Shown: positions 54,627-63,220, counted from the stretch's first letter. The stretch: 64,000 bases of DNA from JANMES01 sp038229715 (GCA_038229715.1 JBBROD010000014.1:3792-67791), one strand, 5' to 3'. The notes: generated by a model from the letters alone, not told the origin. Program-made: numbers and translations.

Positions 54627-55496
54627 TCTTCGAGTACCGGTGTGCTCATCTGCGGGATAACTAATCATGAACCTGACCCGCAGATCAATTAATGTTCCAC
54701 CGTTTGGCTCATTTAATCTCGCGGTTTTCCACCGCGAGATTAACGATCCATAATAGATTCTGCAATTCTGAATAGGTTGTTAAATCCCCAGCAATCCCCG
54801 TATCTGCGGAATGCCGATCGCTGCAGCCGCGGGATAGCCAATCGTGAGACAGACCGGCAGGGCAAAATTCCTGTGGGATCGCAAAAAAACGACGATTGCT
54901 TCGCTGGCGGTGCGCCGCAAGTGAAGCAGCGCCGGTAAGGGTGGGAGACGTTGGTGGATTCTCCGCTGGGGACGGTTCGGGCGGCTCTTTGACAATCGAA
55001 GCACGGCGTCGATCGGCCGGGCGACCACACGCGACCGTGCAGCAACCACTAGCAACCGTTTGGAACCGTTTACAACCGTTGGGAACCGTTAGCGACCGCA
55101 GGACGAACGCGATAAATGCATGGCCGGCCGAGGGATAGGGAAAAGAACTCCGTCGATAGGAGTGAATCGAGCGGATTTTTGCAAAGGAATCCCGACACAG
55201 TTAGTTGCTGGGGCGCGTCACGCACTTGGGCGGCGTAGCAAAAAAGTTTCCTACTGCGATCGCCATCCAATCAGCCAACCGATTCAGCCGCTTCGCGGAC
55301 GCGTCGGGGTCCGATAAAGGGAGCAAAAATCTCGGCCCACGCTAAGCGAACACTAAGCGACGGTCAGAAACGTCCGATGCATAACTAACGCGGCGACTTT
55401 TTCGCTGCCGAGCACGGACTTTTAGTGTAAATTAACACGAGCGATTCGGGCTCCTCATGGGCTCGGTGAGGCTTGTCGTAATACTGAGGTTGAACT
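54627..55496. other. Gene-poor spacer upstream of ugd
   Basis: About 870 bases. It holds a hairpin AATCTCGCGG/CCGCGAGATT (54716-54742) and an array of 10-base repeats (55021-55098). Overlapping minus-strand frames of 91-101 codons show no known domain or ribosome binding site. The last 100 bases, AT-richer, probably hold the ugd promoter. Confidence 0.5.
55021..55098. repeat. Tandem 10-base repeat array (RNAACCGTT)
   Basis: From 55041 five to six units follow each other at exact 10-base intervals: AGCAACCACT, AGCAACCGTT, TGGAACCGTT, TACAACCGTT, GGGAACCGTT, AGCGACCGCA. Two looser units (GCGACCACAC, GCGACCGTGC) precede them, offset by one base. The period equals one helical turn, so the units present the same face to a DNA-binding protein. 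Confidence 0.75.
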
Positions 55497-56849
55497 ATGG
55501 ACGTAACGATCATCGGCTGCGGTTATGTGGGCTTGGTTACCGGCGTTTGTCTGGCCAGCATCGGCCATACGGTGCGCGGCGTTGAAAAAGATCAGCGCAA
55601 GCTCAAGGCTTTGCAGGACGGGCATTGCCCGATCTTCGAGCCCGGGCTGCAGGAGTTGATGCAGGAAAACTACGCGTCGGGACAGATTCAGTTTACCGAC
55701 GACGTTCACTCAGCCGTCAAGAACGCGGAAGTGGTTTTCCTGGCCGTCGGCACGCCACCGAAGCCGGACGGGACGGTCGATATGTCGTTCCTCGAAGGCG
55801 CGGGCAAGGAAGTGTGCGACGCGCTGGCGGCACAGAATAACGACTATCTCGTCACCATCATTGTGAAGTCCACCGTGCCGGCGGGTACGAACCGCAAGCT
55901 GTACAACTTCCTGAAATCACAGACCAAGGCGTACGTCGCCGTTGTCAGCAACCCCGAATTCCTCAAAGAAGGCACGGCCGTTCAGGACTGCCTGAACCCG
56001 GATCGCATCGTCGTCGGTGGTGAATCGCCGGAAGCGTTCCGCATGATGCGCCGGCTGTACGATCCGCTGGTGAAGCGCGAAGAAAACTTCATCACGATGA
56101 ACTGGGAGTCAGCCGAGCTGACCAAGTACGCGGGCAACACCATGCTCGCGGCGCGCATCTCGTTTATGAACGAGATGACGATCCTTTGCGAGCATTACGG
56201 CGCGGACATCGAAGACATTCGCAAAGGTATCGGCACGGATCAGCGCATCGGGCCGAGCTTTCTGCGGGCCGGTTGCGGGTACGGCGGGTCGTGCTTCCCT
56301 AAAGACGTGGCGGCGATGGAACACATCTCGCGACAGGCCGGTTATGAGAATCTCTTTGTCGAAGCGATTCAAACCGTGAACAAGAATCAGAAGAGGCGTT
56401 TCGTCGAAAAGATCGCGGCCAAGCTCGGTCGCGAGATTCAAGGCGCGACGATCGCGGTGTGGGGCCTTGCGTTCAAAGCCGACACCGACGACATCCGCGA
56501 GTCGGCTGCGATCGACGTGATCACTTACCTGCTGGAGAAGGGCGCGACCGTTCGTGCGCACGACTACAAAGGCATGGATCACATGAAGCAACTGTTCAAG
56601 GACAAAGTCGAGTGGTGCAACGATCCGGTGACGGCTGCGGGCGGCGCGGATGCGGTTGCGTTGGTGACGGATTGGCCGCAGTACACGACGCTGCCGTTCC
56701 GCAAGATCGCGGCGACGATGAACGCGCCGATCATCTTCGACGGCCGCAACTGCCTCAATCGCGATGTGATGCGTGAGAATGGCTTCCAGTATTACCCGAT
56801 GGGCCGCCCGCCGGTGGAAAACACCTTGCGGCTCAAAGCGCGGAGCTGA
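55497..56849 (+). CDS. ugd: UDP-glucose 6-dehydrogenase
   Basis: 450 residues. The NAD fold IIGCGYVGLVTGVCLASIGH is N-terminal; PEFLKEGTAVQDCLNPDRIV and GCGYGGSCFPKDV with catalytic Cys266 follow, and the C-terminal UDP-binding part has GLAFKADTDDIRESAAI. It oxidises UDP-glucose twice to UDP-glucuronate, precursor of uronic-acid polysaccharides and of the product of a decarboxylase such as the epimerase at 46.8 kb. Length is typical of the family. Confidence 0.94.
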   Translation: MDVTIIGCGYVGLVTGVCLASIGHTVRGVEKDQRKLKALQDGHCPIFEPGLQELMQENYASGQIQFTDDVHSAVKNAEVVFLAVGTPPKPDGTVDMSFLEGAGKEVCDALAAQNNDYLVTIIVKSTVPAGTNRKLYNFLKSQTKAYVAVVSNPEFLKEGTAVQDCLNPDRIVVGGESPEAFRMMRRLYDPLVKREENFITMNWESAELTKYAGNTMLAARISFMNEMTILCEHYGADIEDIRKGIGTDQRIGPSFLRAGCGYGGSCFPKDVAAMEHISRQAGYENLFVEAIQTVNKNQKRRFVEKIAAKLGREIQGATIAVWGLAFKADTDDIRESAAIDVITYLLEKGATVRAHDYKGMDHMKQLFKDKVEWCNDPVTAAGGADAVALVTDWPQYTTLPFRKIAATMNAPIIFDGRNCLNRDVMRENGFQYYPMGRPPVENTLRLKARS

Positions 56850-56882
56850 GGCTTCGATCGCGGCGACATTTCAAACAGCAGG

Positions 56883-56906
56883 AAACCCGGCCCCGCGCCG
56901 GGTTTT
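56883..56906 (+). terminator. Intrinsic terminator of ugd
   Basis: AAACCCGGC (56883-56891) pairs with GCCGGGTTT (56897-56905) around CCCGC, giving a strong stem followed by a short T run, 34 bases after the stop codon. Confidence 0.7.
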
Positions 56907-56969
56907 CGGCTGTTCCCCTGGGGGCGAAGAAGTTTGAATCGCCGGGATTGATTCGCCGGAAGTGCCTAC

Positions 56970-57075
56970 CCGTACCACGGTCCTCCGGCCCGTGCTAACG
57001 GCGCGGGAATGTCGGCGAGGTCAACTTTATCGAAGGATTGACTCGATAGGCACGGGCCGGAGGCCCGTGGTACGG
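56970..57075. repeat. Dispersed palindromic element, family 1, copy D
   Basis: It has the same ends (CCGTACCACGG, CCGTGGTACGG). The interior (GGAATGTCGGCGAGGTCAA, GAAGGATTGACTCGAT) is the reverse complement of the interior of the copy at 40893-40997, so this copy is inserted in the opposite direction. Confidence 0.88.
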
Positions 57076-57281
57076 GTGACGTTCAAAATCACCCACGCAC
57101 CATAGGCGGGCGGGTATCGAATTGAATCATTTCGGGTTTCTCCAGATTATCACTTTGGCCGCAGAAAACGGGGATGGATGGCGGGTTTCAGCATGTTGAA
57201 ATTGTGAATCATAATTGACTTCCGACTCGCGCATTGGTGAGCTATCCGCGTGGGATCAAGTCTTTTTTCAAAGGAGCAATG

Positions 57282-58481
57282 ATGATTCAGCTTCACAAGT
57301 CCGTAGCGGCTCGATGTGCGTTGGCGCTCGCGGCTGCGGTAGGGTTCGGGGCGGTTCGCACGGCGATGGGCGATGAAGCGCCTCAGCCGCTTCTGACCCA
57401 AGTTCTGAACGACGCCGGCGCGGGCAAAACTTTGGACGACGCTCACATCAAGGTCGGCGGTTACGCCGAAGGATCGTGGACGTACAGCGCGAGCGATCCG
57501 AAGAATCCGACGATCGACGGCCGTGGGTTTGATTTCGAGAATCAGGACCTGACGCTGAACGCCATTGGCTTGTTCGCCGAGCGCGCCGTGGATGCATCCA
57601 AGGGTGTGTTTGATATCGGTGCCCGGCTTGATCTGCTCTACGGCGGCGATGCCCGGTTTACGCACTCCAATGGTTTGTTCGATGACAACCAGCACGGCGA
57701 CGAACAGTACGACATCACGCAGGCGTTTATTGAAGTAGCCGTGCCCATCGGTCGCGGGCTGACGCTGAACATCGGTAAGTTCATCACGCCGATCGGGTAC
57801 GAATACACCGACGCTTCGAAGAACACGCTCTACTCGCATGGGTATTTGTTCAACTTCGGCGCGCCGTTCTCTCAGACGGGAATCACCGGCAAGTACAGCC
57901 TCTCGGATCAGGTCACGGTGTTGGCCGGTGTGACACGCGGTTGGGATCAGTCGCTGGAAGACAACAACGGCGCGATCGATTTTCTGGGACAGGTGGAATA
58001 CAAGCCCGATTCCCAGTGGGACACGTACCTCACCTTGAGCGTCGGTCCGCAGCAGGCGGATTCGTACGGCTACCGCACGGAACTCGACGCCCTAGTCTAT
58101 TACACGTTGAACGAAACGTGGACGTTCGGTGGCGAGGCGATGTACGCCATTGAAGCCGACGTGCCGGGCACCAGCGATGACTACTCGCAGTGGTACGGAG
58201 CGGCCGTCTACCCGACGTACAACCTCAGCAGCCATGTGACCCTTAACGGTCGGCTGGAGTGGTTCAGCGATAACTATGGCGTTCGCGGCGTGGGTGCCAA
58301 CAACGCCTACGAAGTCACGCTGGGCGCAGCGTTCATGCCGTTGGCCGGTCAGAAGTACATCGGAACGGCGCTGAAGATTCGACCTGAAATCCGCTTCGAT
58401 TACGCGGACGACCGCGCTTTCGATAACGGCAGCGCCTACTCGCAGACCACGTTCGCCGTGGATGCGGTGCTGGCGTTCTAA
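57282..58481 (+). CDS. Outer-membrane porin-like protein (BBP2/OmpL-like)
   Basis: 399 residues from the second of two adjacent ATGs (57282), spaced 5 bases from AGGAG. A signal peptide (RCALALAAAVGFGAVRTAMG) precedes a chain of amphipathic strands with alternating aromatic residues (INVGGYAEGSWTYSA-like repeats, LTLNIGKFITPIGYEYTD, YGYRTELDALVYYTLNETW) that ends in a beta strand with terminal Phe (FAVDAVLAF), as in outer-membrane barrels. BBP2 porins are common in planctomycetes. Substrate unknown; the strong ribosome binding site suggests high expression. Confidence 0.8.
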   Translation: MIQLHKSVAARCALALAAAVGFGAVRTAMGDEAPQPLLTQVLNDAGAGKTLDDAHIKVGGYAEGSWTYSASDPKNPTIDGRGFDFENQDLTLNAIGLFAERAVDASKGVFDIGARLDLLYGGDARFTHSNGLFDDNQHGDEQYDITQAFIEVAVPIGRGLTLNIGKFITPIGYEYTDASKNTLYSHGYLFNFGAPFSQTGITGKYSLSDQVTVLAGVTRGWDQSLEDNNGAIDFLGQVEYKPDSQWDTYLTLSVGPQQADSYGYRTELDALVYYTLNETWTFGGEAMYAIEADVPGTSDDYSQWYGAAVYPTYNLSSHVTLNGRLEWFSDNYGVRGVGANNAYEVTLGAAFMPLAGQKYIGTALKIRPEIRFDYADDRAFDNGSAYSQTTFAVDAVLAF

Positions 58482-58508
58482 GAGTCTGTCTGAAAACGTA
58501 CGCCGTCA

Positions 58509-58580
58509 ACTGGAGGGTGGGTGTCCTCACCCGCCGAATTCCTTTGAATGCTACGGTGGGTGAGGACACCGCCCTCCAGT
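58509..58580. repeat. Dispersed palindromic element, family 2, copy C
   Basis: ACTGGAGGGTGGGTGTCCTC on the left and GTGAGGACACCGCCCTCCAGT on the right are inverted arms; the ends match the element at 34202-34274. It lies 28 bases after the porin stop codon. Confidence 0.88.
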
Positions 58581-58696
58581 CGAAAGTATACGCCGGGCTT
58601 GTCATGAAAGTGACGAGCCTGGCTTTTTGTTCGGGCGTCCAACGTCCGAAAATGTTTCAGCCAAGGGTTCGAGTCGACCGATATTGATTCGGACCC

Positions 58697-59965
58697 ATGG
58701 CCAAGCGCAAGCCCGCGAAAACTTCGTCGACGCTCGCAAATCGGCCGGTGGTCCAAACGATCAACGTCTCCGACCTGCTCGGCCGCAAGCCGGTCAATCT
58801 GGACACGCCGGAGCTGCAGCGGTTCCTTGCGGGCAAGCGGGTGATGGTGACCGGCGCTGGCGGTTCCATCGGTTCGGAAATCTGCCGCCAGACGATGAAA
58901 TTCTGCCCCGAGCGGTTGCTGCTGGTCGAGCAGGCAGAGAACAACCTGTTCGAGATCGACCGGGAGTTGCGCCACACCTGGGTCGGGCAGGATATTCGCC
59001 CGTACATTTGCGACATCACCGATGCCGCCCGTGTGGAGCAGATCTTCGCCGCCGAGAAGCCGCAGGTCATCTTCCACGCCGCCGCGCATAAGCATGTGCC
59101 GATGATGGAGATCAACCCCGGCGAGGCGATCAAGAACAACATTTTCGGGACAAAAACCGTCGCCGACGCCGCCGCCGACCATGGCGCGACGGCGTTTGTG
59201 ATGATCTCGACCGACAAAGCCGTCAACCCGTCCAGCGTGATGGGGGCCAGCAAGCGGATGGCGGAGATGGTGATTCAGGGTTCGGGGTTCAGGGTTCAGG
59301 GTTCAGGGGATGAGCAGGAACGATTCCCGAAATCCCAACCCCGAACGCCGAACGCTGAACCCCGAACCCGCTTCACCGCCGTGCGCTTCGGCAACGTGCT
59401 CGGCAGCAGCGGCAGCGTCGTCCCGATCTTCCAACGGCAGATCGAGGCCGGCGGGCCGGTGACGGTGACGCATCCGGAGATGACGCGGTATTTCATGACG
59501 ATCCCCGAAGCGTCGCAACTGGTGATGCAGGCCGGCGCGATCGGGCAGGGCGGGGAGATTTTCGTGCTGGACATGGGCCGGCCGATCAAGATCGTCGAAC
59601 TGGCCCGCGAACTGATCCGCCGCAACGGGCTCAAGCCCGGCAAAGATATCGAAATCGCTTTTAGCGGCATTCGTCCGGGCGAAAAGCTGTTCGAAGAACT
59701 CGCCGGCGATGACGAGCAGACTTGCCCCACGGGGCACGAGAAAATCCGCATCTGGCAGTTGCCGACTTTCAGCCGGCAGCAGGTCGAACGGTCGCTCGAT
59801 CGGCTCCGCCAAGCCTCCACTGGCTCGCCGGATGAGGCGTTCGTCGCGTTGCAGAATGCGGTGCCCGAGTTCCGCCCCGGCCATCTCGGGTCGGTCGATC
59901 GTATCCCTCAAAGCAAGCCGATCCTGCGCCTGGTTGGCGGCGAGCGCGACGAAGTGGCGGCGTGA
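58697..59965 (+). CDS. CapD/FlaA1-type UDP-N-acetylglucosamine 4,6-dehydratase, short form
   Basis: 422 residues. VMVTGAGGSIGSEICRQ binds NAD; AAHKHVPMME, FVMISTDKAVNPSSVMGASK (with the M-x3-K active-site motif) and FGNVLGSSGSVVPIF are family signatures. The N-terminal membrane domain of long-form CapD/WbpM enzymes is absent, so it is cytoplasmic. It would dehydrate UDP-GlcNAc or a related sugar for polysaccharide synthesis. Odd: between AEMVIQ and TRFTAVRFGN lie 30 extra residues encoded by a palindromic repeat (59279-59368). The reading frame is kept, so the protein may still fold. Confidence 0.9.
   Translation: MAKRKPAKTSSTLANRPVVQTINVSDLLGRKPVNLDTPELQRFLAGKRVMVTGAGGSIGSEICRQTMKFCPERLLLVEQAENNLFEIDRELRHTWVGQDIRPYICDITDAARVEQIFAAEKPQVIFHAAAHKHVPMMEINPGEAIKNNIFGTKTVADAAADHGATAFVMISTDKAVNPSSVMGASKRMAEMVIQGSGFRVQGSGDEQERFPKSQPRTPNAEPRTRFTAVRFGNVLGSSGSVVPIFQRQIEAGGPVTVTHPEMTRYFMTIPEASQLVMQAGAIGQGGEIFVLDMGRPIKIVELARELIRRNGLKPGKDIEIAFSGIRPGEKLFEELAGDDEQTCPTGHEKIRIWQLPTFSRQQVERSLDRLRQASTGSPDEAFVALQNAVPEFRPGHLGSVDRIPQSKPILRLVGGERDEVAA
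59279..59368. repeat. Palindromic repeat inserted in frame within a coding sequence
   Basis: GGTTCGGGGTTCAG (59279-59292) and its perfect inverted copy (59355-59368) bound exactly 90 bases. The left arm continues with tandem GGGTTCA words and the right with CGAACGC words. Translated, it adds 30 residues (beginning GSGFRVQGSG) to the dehydratase without a stop or frameshift. Confidence 0.9.
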
Positions 59966-59987
59966 TTCGGCGCAAAAAAAAGAATGA

Positions 59988-60062
59988 TCCACGAATAACA
60001 CGAATCTACACAAATCTGCACGAATAAGAAAGATCCCATTCGTGTAGATTCGTGTTATTCGG
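59988..60062. repeat. Palindromic repeat with 20-bp perfect arms
   Basis: CGAATAACACGAATCTACAC (59991-60010) has a perfect inverted copy (60041-60060); ACAAATCTGCACGAAT partly repeats the word in the loop. It lies between the dehydratase and the ParA-like gene. Confidence 0.9.
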
Positions 60063-60247
60063 GGACAAAAATCTCCGCTTCTCCGCCGATTAAGAATATT
60101 GCTCAACTCGTTAGAATTCAGGCACTCCCCGATAATGGTAAAGTTTTCAGTATCGAAACACCGACTTTATAGATGTAGCGGACCAGTTGTGTCCGTCCCG
60201 AGCGATCCACGGAAGGATCGTGCCCGCTAAACCAAGGAAGGTTTGCG

Positions 60248-61564
60248 ATGCGAACCGTTGCGATCATCAATCAAAAAGGCGGCTGTGGGAAAACCACCAC
60301 CAGCATCAATCTCGCCGCCTGTCTCGCCCGATTAGGCCAGAAAACCCTGCTCATCGACATGGACCCGCAAGGCCATTGTGGCGTGGGGCTGGCCGTGCCG
60401 GAAGATCAGATCGAGCGCACCATTCTCGACGCGCTGATCGAAGAGCGCGACGGCAAACCCGTCAAGCTCGATGAACTGGTTTGGCAAATCGCCACCGATT
60501 TCGATCTGGCGCCCAGCAACATCAAGCTGGCCGCGTTCGAGCAGATGTTCGCCGGCCGGCCCGGTCGCGAAGATCGGCTGTTGAACGTCGTTCGGTCGAC
60601 CAAGAGCAACTACGCATGGTGCATCATCGACTGCCCGCCGTCGGTTGGCCTGATTACCTTCAACGCGCTGCGCGCCTGCGATGAAGTAGTGGTTCCCGTT
60701 GAAACCGGCTACTTCAGCCTCCATGGTCTGACCAAGATGATGGAAACGCTGGAGATGATGAAGGAAAAGGCCGGCAAGGACATCCTCATCCGCGTGCTGC
60801 CGACGCTGTACGACACGCGCACCAAACTAGCGCGTGAAGTGCTGAGCGAACTGCGCAGCAAGTTTTCCGGATACCTGATGGAAAGCACGGTCAACTTCAA
60901 CACCAAACTCAAAGAAGCCGCCAGCTTCGGCCAGCCGATCACCGAGTACGATCCGGGCAGCCGCGGCTACAAGGATTTCGTAAACCTCGCCCGCGAGCTA
61001 ATGGGCCATCGCCCGACGGACGTGGAAGCGACACCGACCGAAGCGCTCAGCCGTCCCGCGGAACTCGTCCAGCGCGCCAAGCAACTGGCGCAGTTGACGA
61101 CGATGCAGTTTGGTAAGAACGCGCTGCTGAACGGCAATTCGTCCGCCCCGGTTGCGATTCCGCAGGAGGTTGCTGTTTCGCCGATGACGCTGGGTTCCAC
61201 CGCCAACCGCCTGAAGTCGATGGGCATCCCGGCTGACAGCGCCGCAGACCTGGCGATCACCAACACTGAGCGCAAGCTGGCCGATTTCTACGGCGTCAAG
61301 CAGTTAGGCGAAGAAGTGATGTTCGCCGCGAAGTTTGAGGCGCGCAAAGTCCTTATCGCTGGCGATTTCAACAACTGGTCGCCGATGTCGACCCCGATGC
61401 ACACGACCGTCCGCCCCGGCGAATGGGCCACGCAACTGCCACTGCAGCCGGGCCGTTATCGATACCGCTTTGTGGTTGACGGAAAGTGGATGACCGATCC
61501 GCACAACTCGTACGTTGAGACCAATCAGTTCGGAGAACTGAACAACGTGGTCGAAGTGGACTAA
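60248..61564 (+). CDS. ParA/MinD-type ATPase fused to a glycogen-binding (AMPK/CBM48) domain
   Basis: 438 residues. Residues 1-260 form a ParA ATPase: deviant Walker A NQKGGCGKTTTS (Lys10 and Lys15), LLIDMDPQGHC (Walker A' region) and CIIDCPPSVGLI (Walker B). A linker (about 262-350) is followed at about 355-438 by a domain with VLIAGDFNNWS, GRYRYRFVVDGKW and FGELNNVVEV, which matches the glycogen-binding module of AMPK beta subunits, including both sugar-stacking Trp residues. ParA proteins position cargo on the nucleoid; this one would be able to hold alpha-glucan. No parB gene is adjacent; a degenerate ParA-like gene follows. AAGGA precedes the ATG. Confidence 0.92.
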   Translation: MRTVAIINQKGGCGKTTTSINLAACLARLGQKTLLIDMDPQGHCGVGLAVPEDQIERTILDALIEERDGKPVKLDELVWQIATDFDLAPSNIKLAAFEQMFAGRPGREDRLLNVVRSTKSNYAWCIIDCPPSVGLITFNALRACDEVVVPVETGYFSLHGLTKMMETLEMMKEKAGKDILIRVLPTLYDTRTKLAREVLSELRSKFSGYLMESTVNFNTKLKEAASFGQPITEYDPGSRGYKDFVNLARELMGHRPTDVEATPTEALSRPAELVQRAKQLAQLTTMQFGKNALLNGNSSAPVAIPQEVAVSPMTLGSTANRLKSMGIPADSAADLAITNTERKLADFYGVKQLGEEVMFAAKFEARKVLIAGDFNNWSPMSTPMHTTVRPGEWATQLPLQPGRYRYRFVVDGKWMTDPHNSYVETNQFGELNNVVEVD

Positions 61565-61635
61565 TTGTTTGTGGTGGGTTGTGAGTTGTTTGTTGTAAAG
61601 CAACGCCAACCTGCAACCCACAGCGCACAACCTAC
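61565..61635. repeat. Palindromic repeat, GGGTTGTRGTT family, copy B
   Basis: TTGTTTGTGGTGGGTTGTGAG on the left and AACCTGCAACCCACAG...CAACC on the right form imperfect inverted arms. Same word as the element at 28001-28080. It fills the 79-base gap between the two ParA-like genes. Confidence 0.75.
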
Positions 61636-61643
61636 GGTTTCAA

Positions 61644-63155
61644 ATGTCCGACCAAACCAATCAACCCCGGCCCTTGAGCGAGATCAGTCACCTGTTCCTG
61701 AGCAACGTGCGCGATTTGCCCAAGCCCGGCGCGCCGCGGCCGGTGCGGATTCCGCCGGGAGCGCCGCGTGCCCAAGCACGGCCGGCGATGCACGAGAGCG
61801 TCGACCTCACGCCCGAAGAATTCGCCGAGGTGTTCGGAAAAATCGAACTCGACGAAGAAGACGGAAACAAAAAGCCGATCGTCGTGGCGGTACTCGGCTC
61901 GCACCTGGCCGGCAATCAAGCGGATAAGGTGAAAGGCTACGCCCGCCACTATGCGGTGAGCAGCGGATACAGCGTGGGGATGATCGAAGTCGACGCCAGC
62001 GAGTTCCGCCTGATGCGGTTCGAGCGGGGCATTGAATCGCACGCCGCCGACGTCGCTGAAGGCCAATCGTTCGACCCGCGCCAGATGGCGGAGATGATCG
62101 AAGAGATGAACGTCGATGTCGACCGCTGGCTGCTGCATGTGGTCAACCCGCGTTTGCCCGAGGCTCGCACGTTGCTTCGCGCGGTGGGCCATTGGGTGCT
62201 GCTGAGCACCTGCGATCACGACGGCGTGGTCAGTTGCTACCGAACCCTCAAAGGCATGGCGGACCTGCATCGTCCGAAACTTTCGCTCGCACTGCTCGAC
62301 GCCCCGACGGCGGCCGAAGCGACCGTGATCTATCGCAAACTTTCCAGCGTTTGTCAGCAATTCCTGAACTGGCCGCTCGAACATCAACAGCCGGTGCGCC
62401 CGGCGACGCAGGTGTCGGAAAGCGTGATGCTGAGTTGCCGCCCGCTGCGCGACAAAGCTCAACTCGCAGCCGCACCGCAGTGGCAGATCGTGGCGGATTT
62501 TCTCGCCAACTCACAACCGGAGCCGATCGCGGACGAGCCATCGATCGAACAGGAAACCGCGGCGCTGGCGGCTGAGGAATCGCTGGAAGAAGCACTCGAA
62601 GAAGAGATGCCAAACATCAAGGCGTACGTCGCCGAACCTGCACCGAAGGTTACAGCGACTAAGCCCGAGCCCGTCGCCAAGCCGCTGGCCGCGCCGATGA
62701 TGTCGCTCGCCGCCGATGACAGCAGCAGCGAGGTGGTCGATTTGCCGTCGACCGACGCATCGCCGGCGACGATTCTGTCGGCGGTCATCCGCCACACGCC
62801 CGGCGCGCTGGTGGAATGCCCAGTCCGCCCGCCGATGTGCCCGGAGGCAACGCTCGCCGTCGACCGCGAGCACGGCCTGGTGCTGCTGGCCGTCACCAAG
62901 TCGGGATTGACCGACCTCCGCTCGATCGCGCAGGCCTACCAGTGGCTCACCCAAAACCGCCAGCTGATCGGGATGGCCGTTCCGCAGTTCACGATCGACA
63001 TCCACCGCCTGCCGCAACTGCGGATGCTGGTCGACCACCGCGACATGACCGCCGACCTGCTCCAGCCGATGCTCGAAGCCGGCCACGTCAGCGTGCAAGC
63101 CTACCGCAAGTTGCGCTGGGGCGATCGCACGGGGCTGCTGCTCGACGCGGCGTAA
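61644..63155 (+). CDS. ParA/MinD-like protein lacking Walker A, unknown function
   Basis: 503 residues. The first half keeps the ParA-type pattern: IVVAVLGSHLAGNQADKVKG in the position of the P-loop, SVGMIEVDASEFRLM (like the A' motif), RWLLHVVNPRLPEARTLLRA and WVLLSTCDHDGVVSCYRTL. The glycine-lysine-threonine P-loop is missing, so ATP hydrolysis is unlikely. An acidic, Pro-rich linker (about 285-375) leads to a second folded domain (about 380-503). It starts 79 bases after the ParA-CBM48 gene and is probably co-transcribed with it. It could be a partner or an inactive paralogue of that ATPase. Confidence 0.8.
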   Translation: MSDQTNQPRPLSEISHLFLSNVRDLPKPGAPRPVRIPPGAPRAQARPAMHESVDLTPEEFAEVFGKIELDEEDGNKKPIVVAVLGSHLAGNQADKVKGYARHYAVSSGYSVGMIEVDASEFRLMRFERGIESHAADVAEGQSFDPRQMAEMIEEMNVDVDRWLLHVVNPRLPEARTLLRAVGHWVLLSTCDHDGVVSCYRTLKGMADLHRPKLSLALLDAPTAAEATVIYRKLSSVCQQFLNWPLEHQQPVRPATQVSESVMLSCRPLRDKAQLAAAPQWQIVADFLANSQPEPIADEPSIEQETAALAAEESLEEALEEEMPNIKAYVAEPAPKVTATKPEPVAKPLAAPMMSLAADDSSSEVVDLPSTDASPATILSAVIRHTPGALVECPVRPPMCPEATLAVDREHGLVLLAVTKSGLTDLRSIAQAYQWLTQNRQLIGMAVPQFTIDIHRLPQLRMLVDHRDMTADLLQPMLEAGHVSVQAYRKLRWGDRTGLLLDAA

Positions 63156-63220
63156 GGTCTTCTATTCGCGCAGGTTATAAATGTCTTCTAAAATACAGTC
63201 GGCTGGGATAGAATTTGCGC

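Noticed and set aside
54740..55055. Two overlapping 91-101 codon minus-strand frames upstream of ugd
   Set aside because: They overlap each other and run into the 10-base repeat array; no ribosome binding site or domain. Not fully excluded.
55021..55098. CRISPR array
   Set aside because: The repeat unit is only 10 bases with no spacers, and no cas genes are nearby.
60248..63155. Plasmid-type parAB partition locus
   Set aside because: No ParB-like gene or parS-like inverted repeats are seen; the second gene is ParA-like, not ParB-like.
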